Positions 46,600 through 56,541 of a stretch of 64,000 bases of DNA are shown here, piece by piece. Both the position numbers and the translations under genes were made by a program. This DNA comes from Pachyseris speciosa (taxonomy: Eukaryota; Cnidaria; Anthozoa; Scleractinia; Pachyseridae): positions 445,001 through 509,000 of the forward strand of contig JAEMWC010000216.1 of NCBI GenBank assembly GCA_016490735.1, written 5' to 3'. Below the pieces are notes generated by a model. The model was given only the letters and a program-made list of their open reading frames with translations, was not told the DNA's origin and did not search any database. Within the stretch, counting starts at the first letter, position 1. Each line of letters begins with the position of its first letter.

Positions 46600-47805
46600 T
46601 TAGAGAGAATTTTGCTTAGATTTTGTTGGATTTTGAGAGGACATTGTTGACTCAAAATCATGTTCCAAAGAGGAAACAAGATGTCTAGACTCGTTTAGAC
46701 TAGTAGTATGTCTGGGCATTCAAATCCTGTCACATCTCTGTGACATTTTAATTTTTCGTTGGTTTTATTTCGCGATTCAATACTTTTGTGCATCATTCTA
46801 TGTAATAAAAATGGGTTAAATATTAACTGGGGAAATGAAAAATTTAGTTTATCAGGAATGATTTTATTAAGAGTTATTGACATGTTGCAATTGTTTCAAA
46901 CCTCTGGGAGATTTTTTTTTCATAACGCATGAGTGTTTTTAATTTTGGGTGGGCGAAAAACAGTGGGGACCCCCCCCCCCCCCCCCCCCCCAATCCTCCC
47001 CTTGCCACAGACTGTAAATGCTTCAAATCAAATTTTGCACGGTGGATCGGTTGCCGTGTTTCGTCTCACTAATTTGCGTAAAATGTACTTTCCCTGACAC
47101 CTTCTTAGCTTAAAAATATACTACAACTTGGATCTGCTGCTTGGGCTATGATTCCTAACCAACAAAACTTCACAAGGCAGGATGAGCGATTCAACTTATC
47201 AATGAATTATGTTCTTGGGCTGCCAAATTAAATCGGACAAGTTCACGTCACATTTAAGAGCGAAGAAGCAGAGTCTCATATTCAGCTTAAATAAACTTCT
47301 CATCTTGAAGTTCTTTCCTTACAGAATGGTATATTTTGAACTTCTTGTTATCGCCGAACTTTCAGTATTTTCTGCAAGATTTAGAGGAATTCAAAGTTGA
47401 AATCTCTTTGATCAACATGGCGCTCGCCGTGGCTTGCCACAAATTTCAACTTAATTTTGACTTTTATACCACAAATTTTCATTGGTTTATGTGTTGTCAG
47501 ATGCACGTTGTGGTTGGCTGGTAGGAAATATGATTGTTCAGAGCGTCTATTGAGAAAATCTATTTCAGTCAAGAAGTAAATACACAACTTTCCCTTCATT
47601 TGTCGAATTATTTTAAGAAAAATTTCATAAAAGTAACAGTGGATTTTTTCCGGGTTTACATAGACTCATCTAAACACGAGGGGGGCGGGTTGTGAGAATT
47701 TGAGATAGTTATATAACACGAAAAAATCCTCCATTTTTTAATGAACGTTCACGAGCTACCTTTTTTGTTAACTTCTTCAAAAATTTCCATTTTACATTCA
47801 TGTAG
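46600..47805 (+). other. Intron 4, last part; poly(C) at 46,970-46,991
   Basis: It contains a 22-base C run and nothing else that I recognise. It ends TTCATGTAG, the acceptor for exon 5. Confidence 0.5.
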
Positions 47806-47950
47806 GTGTTTGATGCAAACAAAGATGGCGACACTATTAAGTATCATGAGTTTGACCCGCCTATAACCGCTCGTTGCATTCGAGTCCAACCAACGGAGTG
47901 GAAAGACAGGATTGTGCTGAGGATGGAGCTACATGGCTCTGACTGTAAAG
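47806..47950 (+). CDS. Exon 5: F5/8 type C domain, second part
   Basis: The exon starts GTG TTT GAT directly after ATGTAG in phase 0 and encodes VFDANKDGDTIKYHEFDPPI, then TARCIRVQPTEWKDRIVLRM and ELHGSDC. This is the canonical discoidin C-terminal half: an A-R-x-I-R-x-x-P strand and the closing cysteine that bonds with the first. It ends AAAG/GTACCA in phase 1, matching exon 6. Split discoidin domains with a phase-0 internal intron are plausible. The two halves together make about 159 residues, normal for the family. Confidence 0.88.
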
Positions 47951-48099
47951 GTACCAAGTATAAAGAATGTTTTGTTGTTTCTTCACAACGGGAAGTGAAA
48001 TCCAGTCGGAGTTAGAAATCATAATTTTTTTGGTCATTCGACGACCTTGCTTAACAATTTATTTCTTCACCTTACCTTATCAATATCATTATAAGTCCG

Positions 48100-48435
48100 A
48101 TAACCACTACCACTATCAGCACTATCACTGCCATCACCACCATCACCACCACCACCACCACCATCACTTTGACTGTCACAACTACTGTCACAGTCAATCT
48201 CAAAATCACTATTCCTGTCACAGTCACCGTCACTGTCACCGTCGCCGTCACCATCATCGTCACCGTCAGGGTCACAGTCACCGTCACTGTCACCGTCATC
48301 GTCACCATCATCGTCACCGTCACCGTCAGGGTAACAGTCACCGTCACTGTCACTGGGACAGTCACCTTCACCGTCAGCGTCACTGTCACTGTCACCGTCA
48401 CTGTCAATGTCACTGTGTCCGTCACCGCCACTAAT
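48100..48435. repeat. (GTCACN)n hexanucleotide repeat
   Basis: GTCACC/GTCACT/GTCATC units with a short CACCAT block at the left. Frames are open on both strands and give His/Arg-rich or Thr/Val-rich translations. These are repeat artefacts and are not genes. Confidence 0.95.
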
Positions 48436-48570
48436 TCACAACTGATGATGATCGTTGAACGATCGAAACATGTCTTGTTTTAAACTCAAAGTGGTTGTCC
48501 AATTTTTTTAAAATATTAACTTGTGTGCTTTTATCAAGACCTAATAAATGAATAGTTTTTACGAAACCAA

Positions 48571-49027
48571 TGACCATTTACAACAGTTCAGAGCAAATAA
48601 AATCTGCGTTGTTCTCGGACACTTTCATTGAATTCATTCAACTTTTCAAAGGAACGTTGCAACACATCGAAAGATTTTGACGCCTCTTTGTTTAGTCACG
48701 TGATAGAGAAATGTTTCCTTATTTCGGTTTTCTCTTTCTCTGGGTTCTTTTCTTTCACTATTTTTGTTTAGATTACCAATTACGTGTCGTAGAGTTTTTA
48801 ATAGCACAATTATTCTACTCGGACTTGCTGGATGTGAAATGATTATAACCAGCTCGGCGCTACGCGGCTCGTTGCTAGGTAGGTAGGTTGCCTTTATTTA
48901 TACCCGATGTATAAGAAAGCTGAAAGCTTGTGGGGTCGTGTACAATACATTACTACTAAATTAAAATACAAGTAAAGCTTATCTAACACTTCATATCCAG
49001 CGCGCCCTCGTAGAATATTTGTTAAAT
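48571..49027. repeat. Dispersed repeat copy 2, interrupted
   Basis: Same sequence as 33,174-33,585, including the terminal hairpin, but a 114-bp segment (48,875-48,988) replaces the middle of the hairpin. Confidence 0.8.
48875..48988 (-). mobile_element. LINE 3' tail inserted in the hairpin
   Basis: The + strand begins CTAGGTAGGTAGGTTGCCTT then TATTTATACCCGATG. In minus orientation it is an AATAAAGGCAAC end with an (ACCT)n tail. Comparison with copy 1 shows about 11 bp of target lost at the site. Confidence 0.65.
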
Positions 49028-49272
49028 AGATTGCCCCTTAGTGTAAATGGTTGCCTATACGTGTCATTGTATGTTTATGAATATGCGAAAATGCTTGATG
49101 AATTTGTAAACAACGAAAATAAATGACGATTCGTAAAAATGAATGTATTTTAACGTTAATGAACGTGATACCTGCGTGTTGAAAGTATGTTTTCTGGCAA
49201 TGAAAAGTTACTTCTCTCCTATTAAAATGACAAAAAGGCAAAGCATTTTATATATTAAAAACCATTTTGCAG

Positions 49273-49386
49273 AAGAAAATCCATGTGATTCAGAGCCATG
49301 CCTTAATGGAGGTAACTGCACAAACGAAGAAGGAGAAAACTACAGTTGCAATTGTACGATTGGTTGGACGGGAGACCAATGTCAGA
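49273..49386 (+). CDS. Exon 6: EGF-like domain 2
   Basis: After ATTTTGCAG the exon encodes ENPCDSEPCLNGGNCTNEEG followed by ENYSCNCTIGWTGDQCQ, six cysteines in EGF spacing (4, 5, 9, 1, 8). It has a WTG turn before the last cysteine and ends CAGA/GTAAGT in phase 1. It is clearly paralogous to exon 3 at DNA and protein level, so one EGF exon was duplicated around the discoidin exons. Phase 1-1 again. Confidence 0.9.
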
Positions 49387-49404
49387 GTAAGTGTGGTTTG
49401 TATT

Positions 49405-49620
49405 ACTTCACTTCACTTCATTTTATGTACTTCACCTCAAATCACTTCTGTCACTTCGCTTCACTCTACTCACTTAACTCACTTAGTTCACTCTATTTCA
49501 CTTCCCCTAACTTCACTTCTGTTCATTTCACTTCTCTTAACCCACCCTCCCCCGCCTCATTGTGCTTCCCTTTACTCTACTTAGCTTTAATTTCCTTCAC
49601 TTCACTTAATCCCTCCTAAT
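49405..49620. repeat. Degenerate (CACTT)n pyrimidine-rich repeat
   Basis: CACTTCACTTC-type words fill the first 200 bp of intron 6. The frames across it are repeat artefacts. Confidence 0.8.
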
Positions 49621-49639
49621 ATTCCTGTTTAGTATATGC

Positions 49640-49738
49640 CACACAAATGAATAGTGCTTTTCGCGCGCTCTGATTGGTTAACTCGGAGGTGATTAGCAAG
49701 TACTATTCACCTCCACTTCGGTGAATAATTGTTAAATT
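49640..49738. repeat. Fold-back repeat with TGAATA arms
   Basis: AATGAATAGTGCTTTTCGCG at the left and GGTGAATAATTGTTAAAT at the right, with CTCGGAGGTGA and TCACCTCCACTTCGG pairing in the middle. Shorter and less regular than its neighbours. Confidence 0.55.
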
Positions 49739-49777
49739 AACAAATCGAATGTGGTTTTGCGTTGTCTATACTCTTAT

Positions 49778-49889
49778 CGACAACAACATTCATCATCACA
49801 GTGGTCAAAATGTTGTGGACTCACTCGGCTGCGCCTCGTGAATCCACAGCAAATTTTGACCACTGTGTTGACGAATATCGTCGTTCCTC
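49778..49889. repeat. Fold-back repeat, arms about 50 bp
   Basis: CACAGTGGTCAAAATGTTGT on the left pairs with ACAGCAAATTTTGACCACTG on the right around a CTCGGCTGCGCCTCG centre. Outer CGACAACAA/TATCGTCGTT bases also pair in part. Confidence 0.75.
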
Positions 49890-50589
49890 GGGGGTGGGGG
49901 TGGGGGTGGGGGAGGGAGAGTACGGCTGCACGTAGCATCAATGATAATCATGAGCGTCAATGATAATAATATCATTGATGATGATGAAGAACTGGAACAA
50001 AAGTATGGAACCTTATTCCTTCTGACTGGAGAGTTGCTTCTAAATCCGTTTTTACAAAGAAAAAAAAAACGCGCGATTTCTATTCGATACTCCTTTGGAT
50101 AAGGATGATTATGTTGAAGTCGACACTTTAGTTCAATGTCAACACCCAGGCTCTTCAATATAGATGTTACATATTTAATAAATTTAGATACTTTAGCAAA
50201 TAATTACGCCGTGTAGGGTATCAGATTTTGTTCTCTTTGCAAAATTGTTATTCCCACTAGTTTACATTTTGTCCACTTCACCTCCCGCCTCGACTAGTTT
50301 TTTACCACAATATCAGCGTCAAAGAAAATGTTAATTTCAGAGCGCGAATAGAGAAAGGGAATTCTGCAACACGTTGACGCGAGCAGCGTTGTCTAGACTC
50401 TTATCGACAACAGCAAATTAGTCAATCAGATTGTGAGATTACTAGCAATTGTGGTAAAGTATCGCATTTACATCGAAACTAACCCTTCAACTTAGATCCC
50501 TGCATATTTTTGCGAGTTAAAACGTGGTTTCAGAACTGTTGTTGTAACATTGTAGAATACTTGAAATAAAACTTGGCAATAATGATTAT

Positions 50590-50715
50590 TATCATATGAC
50601 CCGTACGGCCCCGCGCGCGCTTTCATTGTAAATTCATTGAGCGCGAGCAGGGCCGGAAAAAGCCGTACGGCCCTGCTAGGAAAACGTACGGCGCGAGCGA
50701 TACGAATTTAGAGGA
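50590..50715. repeat. Fold-back repeat rich in CCGTACGGCC
   Basis: CCGTACGGCCCCGCGCGCGC and AGCCGTACGGCCCTGC bracket a short AT-rich stretch, and CGTACGGCGCGAGC closes it. An imperfect palindrome. Confidence 0.6.
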
Positions 50716-50851
50716 CTTCGTCGCGTCTAACCATGTAAATTGATTTTACAACCAGAAAACAAATACAAACAACATATTAGATCAATTTTCTGTTCAAATT
50801 TGTGCGATTTGTTTTGTGCTCATAAACAGTATAAAGAGGCCATATGATAAA

Positions 50852-50953
50852 ACACTTATTGACTGAGTTAGGTCGGGCCGGACGGGAAAATATTTGGCTC
50901 TCGGTCATGGCGCACGGACCTCGCTTCGCTCGGTCCGTACACCATGACCTCGA

Positions 50954-50989
<36 letters not shown>

Positions 50990-50998
50990 GATAAGTAC
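50852..50998. repeat. Fold-back repeat, arms about 65 bp
   Basis: Left CGGACGGGAAAATATTTGGC pairs with right GCCAAATATTTTCCCGTCCG, and GGTCATGG(C/T)GCACGGACC with its complement, around CTCGCTTCGCTCGG. Only a few mismatches. Confidence 0.85.
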
Positions 50999-51477
50999 AT
51001 AAAGATTTCGTAAAGCTGGAAAACCTCTGGAAAGAGTGAAAACCTTTTTCCTAGGAGTGTGTGGTTTACGTTTTTCCAGGACAAGGTTATTTCTCAAATG
51101 ACGTAAAACGATTTCAGCAGAAATTCAGTCCAATCTCCCTCCGTGGCAACCTCTCGTAATTGTTCACTTCTCTAAAATAGCAATTTTTTCGCTGGAAACA
51201 CAAGATCACCAATGCTTGACATTTTGAGTGGTGATTTACGTGAGCTTCCTCTTTACAGTTATTCAAAAAGGTAGTAATACCTTTAGTAAAATCAGTAATA
51301 ATCCGTCTCCATGAGTTTCATTTCTTTCTTTTCTGGTTTATTTTTTAAGGCGGCACTGTTTGCTCAAAATAATGCTTTTATCTGACTTGTAAACTACAAT
51401 GTCCTTGTAAAGTAGAAGGTGCTTGTTCTTTCATTCAGTTGATGAACTTTAACAGATTTGTGCTGATACCATTTTAG

Positions 51478-52376
51478 CCCTTTTATTGTCATTTACGACG
51501 AATGGTCACACGGGTAGAACAGGAGTCATCCAGACGTTCACAGTTCCAAAAACTGCTCCTTATGTGATCAAAGCTTTTGGCGCCCGAGGAGGAACACACA
51601 CATACAACTATGGATACAAACCAGGAACCTACTACGGTGGCAAAGGTGCGTCCATGGAGGGGACGTTCACACTGAATAAAGGAACGGTGCTGAATATTGT
51701 GGTGGGACAGAGAGGAGGTGATTCAGTGGAGGTGAAAGGAGGACAATCCACTACCAAAACTGCAGCTGAGCTGGGACTTTCAGTAGAGGATAATGCTGGT
51801 ACAGGGGGAGGGGGAGGGAGTTTTGTGTACACAACAAATGGTTCACTTCTATTAGCTGCCGGAGGGGGAGGGGGTGCCTCTAGTGGATATAATGGGGTGG
51901 ATGGCCAGTCTGGTACTGATGGCACTAATAGTGTGGGGTCTGATTCAAGTCATGTTCGGCAGGGAGGAACTGGGGGACAACCTGGACAATGCAACAGTGC
52001 TGGTGCTAGTTACCATGGGGGAGTGGGTGCGGGTTGGTTAGGCCAGGGGTGTTCCAGAGCTGGATCCCAACATGGTGAGAGGGGCGGATCCCGTGCTCAA
52101 GGATGGGTGGGAGGGGAAGCTGGGAGCATGAATAGTGGAAATAATGGAGGGCCATCCCCTGGGGCGGTAGGAGGGTTTGGCGGTGGGGGAGGGGGATCAG
52201 AGGACAATGGTGCATCAGGTGGGGGAGGAGGGTACTCTGGGGGAGGAAGCGGTACTCATAACCAACAAGCCGGAGGGGGAGGGGGCTCATATTGTGGTGG
52301 CACAAGTTGCTCTGGCGAAACAGGTGGCAACTCTAACGATAATGGGCTTGTCCAGATTTTTGAGTCGTCTGCCTAA
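51478..52376 (+). CDS. Exon 7: ALK-like glycine-rich domain and stop
   Basis: After CCATTTTAG in phase 1 the exon encodes LLLSFTTNGHTGRTGVIQTF, then TVPKTAPYVIKAFGARGG. It continues with GGKGASMEG, LNIVVGQRGGD and a long run of GGGGG-containing segments with paired cysteines (GQCNSAGA, GQGCSRAG, SYCGGTSCSGE), ending IFESSA and TAA. The opening and the GARGG/GGKGA/VGQ order match the glycine-rich domain found in ALK/LTK receptors and many cnidarian proteins (Pfam Gly_rich type). At about 298 residues it is a full domain. No transmembrane or kinase part follows, so the protein ends secreted. The antisense proline-rich frame is a shadow. Confidence 0.9.
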
Positions 52377-52900
52377 ATAATAGTGATGGAACGCTATAGG
52401 CTCCAGAAACGAGAATCAGTCTTTTTTTTTTCTTGCCAATAATCGCTGCACGTGTTTAAAATATGTAAGGGGGTGACCAATTGATTTCTTGTTATAAGTC
52501 CTTGTGCTATAGGTGAGTCTTTCTTGAAAATCGATAATGTATTTAACACAATAAGTAATATAATCATAAAAATTACAATTTCCTCGATTGTGATTAGTTT
52601 AAAAATGTCCTGTTTTCCACCAATTCACTTGCCAAGTTGTATCGGGCAGTTTGTTAGAGGACAGTTCAATAAGCCAATCAAATTCAAAGTAGTATTTTAA
52701 ATCAACCAATCACATTTAAAGTTGTAGTTTAAATCAACCAATCACAACATTGGCTTCAATCACAATACATTTTGATTGTAGTCAATTTCCACATTAAACA
52801 ATTTACGCTCTCTTTGTAACTCTTTTAAAGCAAAATTTTCCTCTCTTTTATAACTTGGCTCTTCTTCTTTCCTCGGAGATTATAATTCTTATGATTAATT
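52377..52900 (+). other. 3' flank of the gene; no clear poly(A) signal chosen
   Basis: There is an AT-rich stretch with two copies of a TTTAAATCAACCAATCACA motif at about 52,692-52,750. I see no perfect AATAAA in the first 500 bp, so the 3' end is not placed. Confidence 0.4.
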
Positions 52901-52919
52901 GGTAATAAGACTTCATGTC

Positions 52920-53226
52920 AAATGAAGAATGATCCTCGCAATGAGTGTGAGTGTTCAGTTCATCATATATCATTCACACTCATTTCTTTCACGGGAACAT
53001 ATGAACCCACAATTGACCTGCTCCCAACGTCAGTGGCTTCATAGCTCGGTTGGTTAGAGCATTGCACCGGTATCGCGTGGTCACGGGTTGAAACCCCGTT
53101 GAAGTCCTGAATTTTTTTCAGGCTTCTCTTCGCAATTGCATAAATTGCGTTCACAACTGCGAGGATCATTCTTCCTTTGATTTCATTTCCGCAGTTCATA
53201 TATGATTTATTTCATCAATCATTTGC
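52920..53226 (+). mobile_element. tRNA-derived SINE-like insertion 1, 307 bp, 13-bp TSD
   Basis: AAGACTTCATGTC flanks it on both sides (52,907-52,919 and 53,227-53,239). Inside at about 53,036-53,110 is a tRNA-like region with a box A (TAGCTCGGTTGGTTAGAGCA) and a box B (GGGTTGAAACCCC). The body that follows carries a CTGAATTTTTTTCAGG hairpin and ends near GATTTATTTCATCAATC. The anticodon loop lacks U33 and does not fold well, so it is not a functional tRNA. GAAGAATGATCCTCGCA at the 5' end is repeated inverted in the tail. Confidence 0.8.
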
Positions 53227-53327
53227 AAGACTTCATGTCGAACAATTCGGTCTGTAATCATACTCGTCATAAACAAATCGGACTCCCGCTGTGAGGTCGT
53301 CCGAGTTTGTTATCACTCTTATGATTG

Positions 53328-53560
53328 TGATAATGAATATATGATTTTTCATATATTTGAACTGCGGATTAAAGAATGAATATGTGAATGATCATCGCAG
53401 TTATGAACACTACTTAAGCAGCAGTAAGAATAAAGCCTGAAAAAAGAAAAATTCGCAGAGGTCGTGGGTTCGAATCCCGTACAAGCCTGTATTTTTTTTT
53501 CAGGCTTTATTTTCACTGCTGCTTAAGTAGTGTTCATAACTGCGATGATCATTCACATAT
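53328..53560 (+). mobile_element. tRNA-derived SINE-like insertion 2, 233 bp, 15-bp TSD, inverted 5' half
   Basis: TCACTCTTATGATTG flanks it (53,313-53,327 and 53,561-53,575). It keeps a box B (GGGTTCGAATCCC, about 53,467) but has no box A. The 5' part instead is an inverted copy, about 70 bp, of its own 3' tail (CATCGCAGTTATGAACACTA and GCTTAAGTAGTGTTCATAAC). This looks like a 5'-inverted retroposition product. Confidence 0.8.
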
Positions 53561-53613
53561 TCACTCTTATGATTGCAGTCCGAATTGGACTCCACTAACT
53601 CAGTCCTATTACC

Positions 53614-56248
53614 ATTACGCATCAAAGGGACTTGTCGCCAGATCTAGAAATATTCAGTTCACGTGACGTAAGTGGCTTAGTGGATACTGTGGAACTTTGT
53701 TGGCACGAAACAATTAGATAAATTATGATATAAATGTTTTATATCAGAAAGTTTAATCGTAGCAAAGTATGCCAATATTACCCTGCAACATTAACAGCGT
53801 CCTGTTTCAGGTGAACAAGGGGACGCAATGCTTAACTTTGGCTTTAAAACTGGATGACATTTTCTTTCTTTCTTTTTTTTTTTCTTGTAGTTTAGGGCTT
53901 CAAAGAATGCCTTTGTTGAGATTCTTGGTTGCCTTCCTTCCTAAAAAAAATGCGTTTTTTATTATAAAACCCTTCGAAGATATATAATTGTAAAGAAGAA
54001 ATTTCATTAACGAAAAATCAACTCCCTCTGTCACATTTGAATCCGAACACACGATATTGCGATTGACACCTAAACAGATACACTACTAAGAATCGCGTTG
54101 CGTTCCCTTGCTTGATAACCTTGTGTCTGTTAATGCTGGGCGAAACTGAAACATTTAAGCTTGAAGCTTGGAAAGTTCCAGTGGCTACCAGTACAGGTTT
54201 TTATTTGGTAGCCAAACAAAACAAAAGTCACATCACAGAAAAATACATTATTTTGTATTCGTTTACTTCAGGGGACTCCCGGGAGCTATTTAGAAATAAA
54301 TTTGTGGAGTAGCTCACTTTGAGCTTGGAAAGCTGATTAAATGTCTTATAACCACCTTTCTAGCGTTTTCTTTCTGGTGTAAGCTAAATAAACTTAATTA
54401 TAAGATCCCGCCATTCTGCAAATTTAACATTCATAAACAAGATGGATTTTTCCCTTAACCCTATTTACCCTGCCGGGTGCTGTGGAGGAGGGGAAGGAAA
54501 AATGCGCAAGCGTTGATTTTGAACATTCGATCCTAACGTTTTTAATATCAAAGAAGACAGCAGCAAAGCAAATTAATTTTCCACATTTTTATTTGATAGC
54601 AATTCAGCATGATCTTTACTTCATTGTTCCAGTGATTTTGGCTTTCTTGGTTTTCAAAGTTTGTTTTCAAGTTATCATTTCTCTTCATGTTATTTCACAT
54701 TTTCGTAATTGAGACGATTTTGTTATTTTTGTGCCATTTTTGGATGCATGTTCTGAGGTTTTAGAGAATCCAGAAACTCAGGATGATCAACAGGAATATT
54801 GAATAACTCCATCCAATCAGCGGACCTCAAACGAAGCAGCTTTGGACCCACTATTTACTATCTAAGTCCCATTACCGTGCCTCAATTTTTGAAACAATTT
54901 TAAAGCTTAAGTATAGTGACCAACACTTGAACAGCCTGAAGTTTGTAAAACTGATCTTAAGGTGGCTGGTACAAGTTTTCAGCTTTTTCACGACGTGAAC
55001 TTTGAGAGGAAAGAACACAAAGGGAAACCGAGGCCGTAAGGAAACTTTTGCAAGATTAAATTAAACATTTAGTCGTTGACCAAAAATAACTATTATTACG
55101 TCATCAGCTGTTACCCTGGCAACGGTACTCGAGGGTTATTCAGAGCTGCATTTAAGCTTCTGGCACTTTTACTTTGAAAACTAACTCGGTGACCCCCAAT
55201 TTTTTTCACGTGATTACTTTTGCCATTTGAAAAGGAAACTGCAAAATGTTTAAAAATTTTCTATCAAGCGGATTTTTTTATAAACGCGAGAAAAGGCAAT
55301 TTATGAATAGTGTAAAATTCTCTGATAGAATTTTCTTGAATTTTGTGTGACGTTTCCTCTTTACAAGACAAAAATGTTGAAACAATAAAAAGAGGGGGTC
55401 ACGGGGCTCGCTTTCTTTCAAAAACCTTCGTGAGTTGAGCAATTTCCTTGCGTGTTTTCGCGCATTTCATAATCTGGATTCTAAAAGATTGATATTTGCT
55501 CATGCGCTTTGCTGACTGCCGCTAACCATTACGCGTACACGCTTTGTTTGCAGTCCACGCGCTGAGTTGATTTCAGTACGGTGGATTTTAATAGTCCACA
55601 ATTGTTGTTTTTACTGTTTGGCCAAGCGTTTGGGCTCACTTTTTTCTCCACTACTTGTGGCATGACTAAGCATGGTTATGTTAAATAACACCAAGCGAAA
55701 GCGTGGAATTGACTAAATTGCTCGCAGAACACCTGAGAACACATGTCAACTACATGCAATTATTCTGACACAAGTGCAGATATGATTCGCGACAAACAAC
55801 AGGAGGTGGTGAGGCATAGAAAGAATAGAATGTTGAGAGGTATTACCTGTATGTAAAATTGAAGTGCTATCCCACTTTTGCAGTTTTACAATTACTTTCC
55901 GGCTCCTTATCCTCCCGGTTCCCGACATCATCGATCGCAGTAGAGGTGGGAATTATGCACATGTCATCGGCTTCCCCGTGGGTCGACCCCCGGGCCTACC
56001 AGGGAGTTATGTGGGGGAATATAAGGAGATAGATGAGATTCTTTGCCCGAGGGTAGGGGAAAATGTTGACATTGTTTTACGATCAAAGATTAGGGGGAGG
56101 GGGAATTCACAAGTTTGGAAAGGATGTCACGGGGATTTTCAGCTGAGAGACACCTCCCCCAGGTTAACTCCTAAACCAAAACGAGGCTTAATTTTTCTCG
56201 TGCTTTCTGCGACTCGACGCGGCTGCAACTTCGTGAAGTAAGCATCTT
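53614..56248. other. No gene recognised
   Basis: Short frames at 54,112-54,312, 54,482-54,712 and 55,864-56,241 have no motif. The last is the longest (125 codons) but sits in a purine-rich stretch without codon structure I trust. Confidence 0.4.
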
Positions 56249-56281
56249 TAAGGTGGATTTCCACTGTCGCGTAATTTTTGT

Positions 56282-56541
56282 GTCGACTGTAAAGGTGGAT
56301 TTCCACTGCTGGGAAATTTTTACGTGCGTACCTTAACTGGCCTTACGTGCGTAATAAAATAGAGACGATGTGTAAAAAGCCGCACGTAAACGTAAAAGTT
56401 GAGCGAGATTCAACTCTTACGTTTACGCGCGACCTTTTAAACATCATCTCTATTTTATTTACGCACGTAAAGCGAGTTAAGGTTTACGTCCATGCGCACG
56501 TAAAAATTTCGCAGCAGTGGAAATGCACCTTTACAGTCGAC
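56282..56541. mobile_element. 260-bp MITE-like fold-back
   Basis: GTCGACTGTAAAGGTGGATT at the left and its complement at the right (AATGCACCTTTACAGTCGAC). Pairing continues through TTTTTACGTGCG and AATAAAATAGAGA(C/T)GATG to a small centre near 56,400. A partial third copy of the end lies at 56,249-56,280. Confidence 0.8.

Larger units (their letters stand above)
22300..52376 (+). other. Gene model: secreted EGF-discoidin-EGF-glycine-rich protein (7 coding exons)
   Basis: Joining 22308-22392, 23662-23802, 37329-37433, 41698-42029, 47806-47950, 49273-49386 and 51478-52376 gives 1,821 nt ending in TAA, or 606 residues. Every junction has GT/AG. The phases match at all six joins: 1, 1, 1, 0, 1, 1. 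Order: signal peptide, helical segment (about 29-75), EGF (about 76-110), F5/8 type C (about 111-270), EGF (about 270-308), glycine-rich (about 308-606). With no membrane segment seen, it should be an extracellular adhesion or matrix protein. Codon 143 is TGA. Introns are 1.3-13.5 kb and full of transposons, and a missed small exon in intron 2 or 3 is possible. I know no exact named orthologue. Confidence 0.75.
52901..53613. repeat. Fold-back element split by two SINE-like insertions
   Basis: Without the insertions the element is about 165 bp: GGTAATAAGACTTCATGTC to a CCGAATTGGACTCCAC...TATTACC end, arms about 75 bp, with a GGACTCCCGC/GTCGTCC centre. The two inserts are listed separately. Confidence 0.8.

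Noticed and set aside
44206..47014. Terminal inverted repeats of the hAT element
   Set aside because: CAGGGCAGTAGCAAGCC and the complement of CCCCTTGCCACAG are only loosely alike and I found no 8-bp duplication, so I did not assign ends.
48072..48483. His/Arg-rich and Thr/Val-rich frames on both strands
   Set aside because: They are translations of a (GTCACN)n repeat, open in several frames by repeat structure alone.
51632..51925. Proline-rich minus-strand frame
   Set aside because: It is the antisense of the glycine-rich exon; GGN codons read as proline/serine on the other strand.
53036..53110. Functional tRNA gene
   Set aside because: Boxes A and B are good, but the anticodon loop lacks U33, the stems pair poorly, and the region is bounded by a 13-bp target duplication, so it is a SINE-type derivative.
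55864..56241. 125-codon + strand frame
   Set aside because: No domain, no splice context, and it runs through purine-rich non-coding-like sequence into the edge of a MITE.
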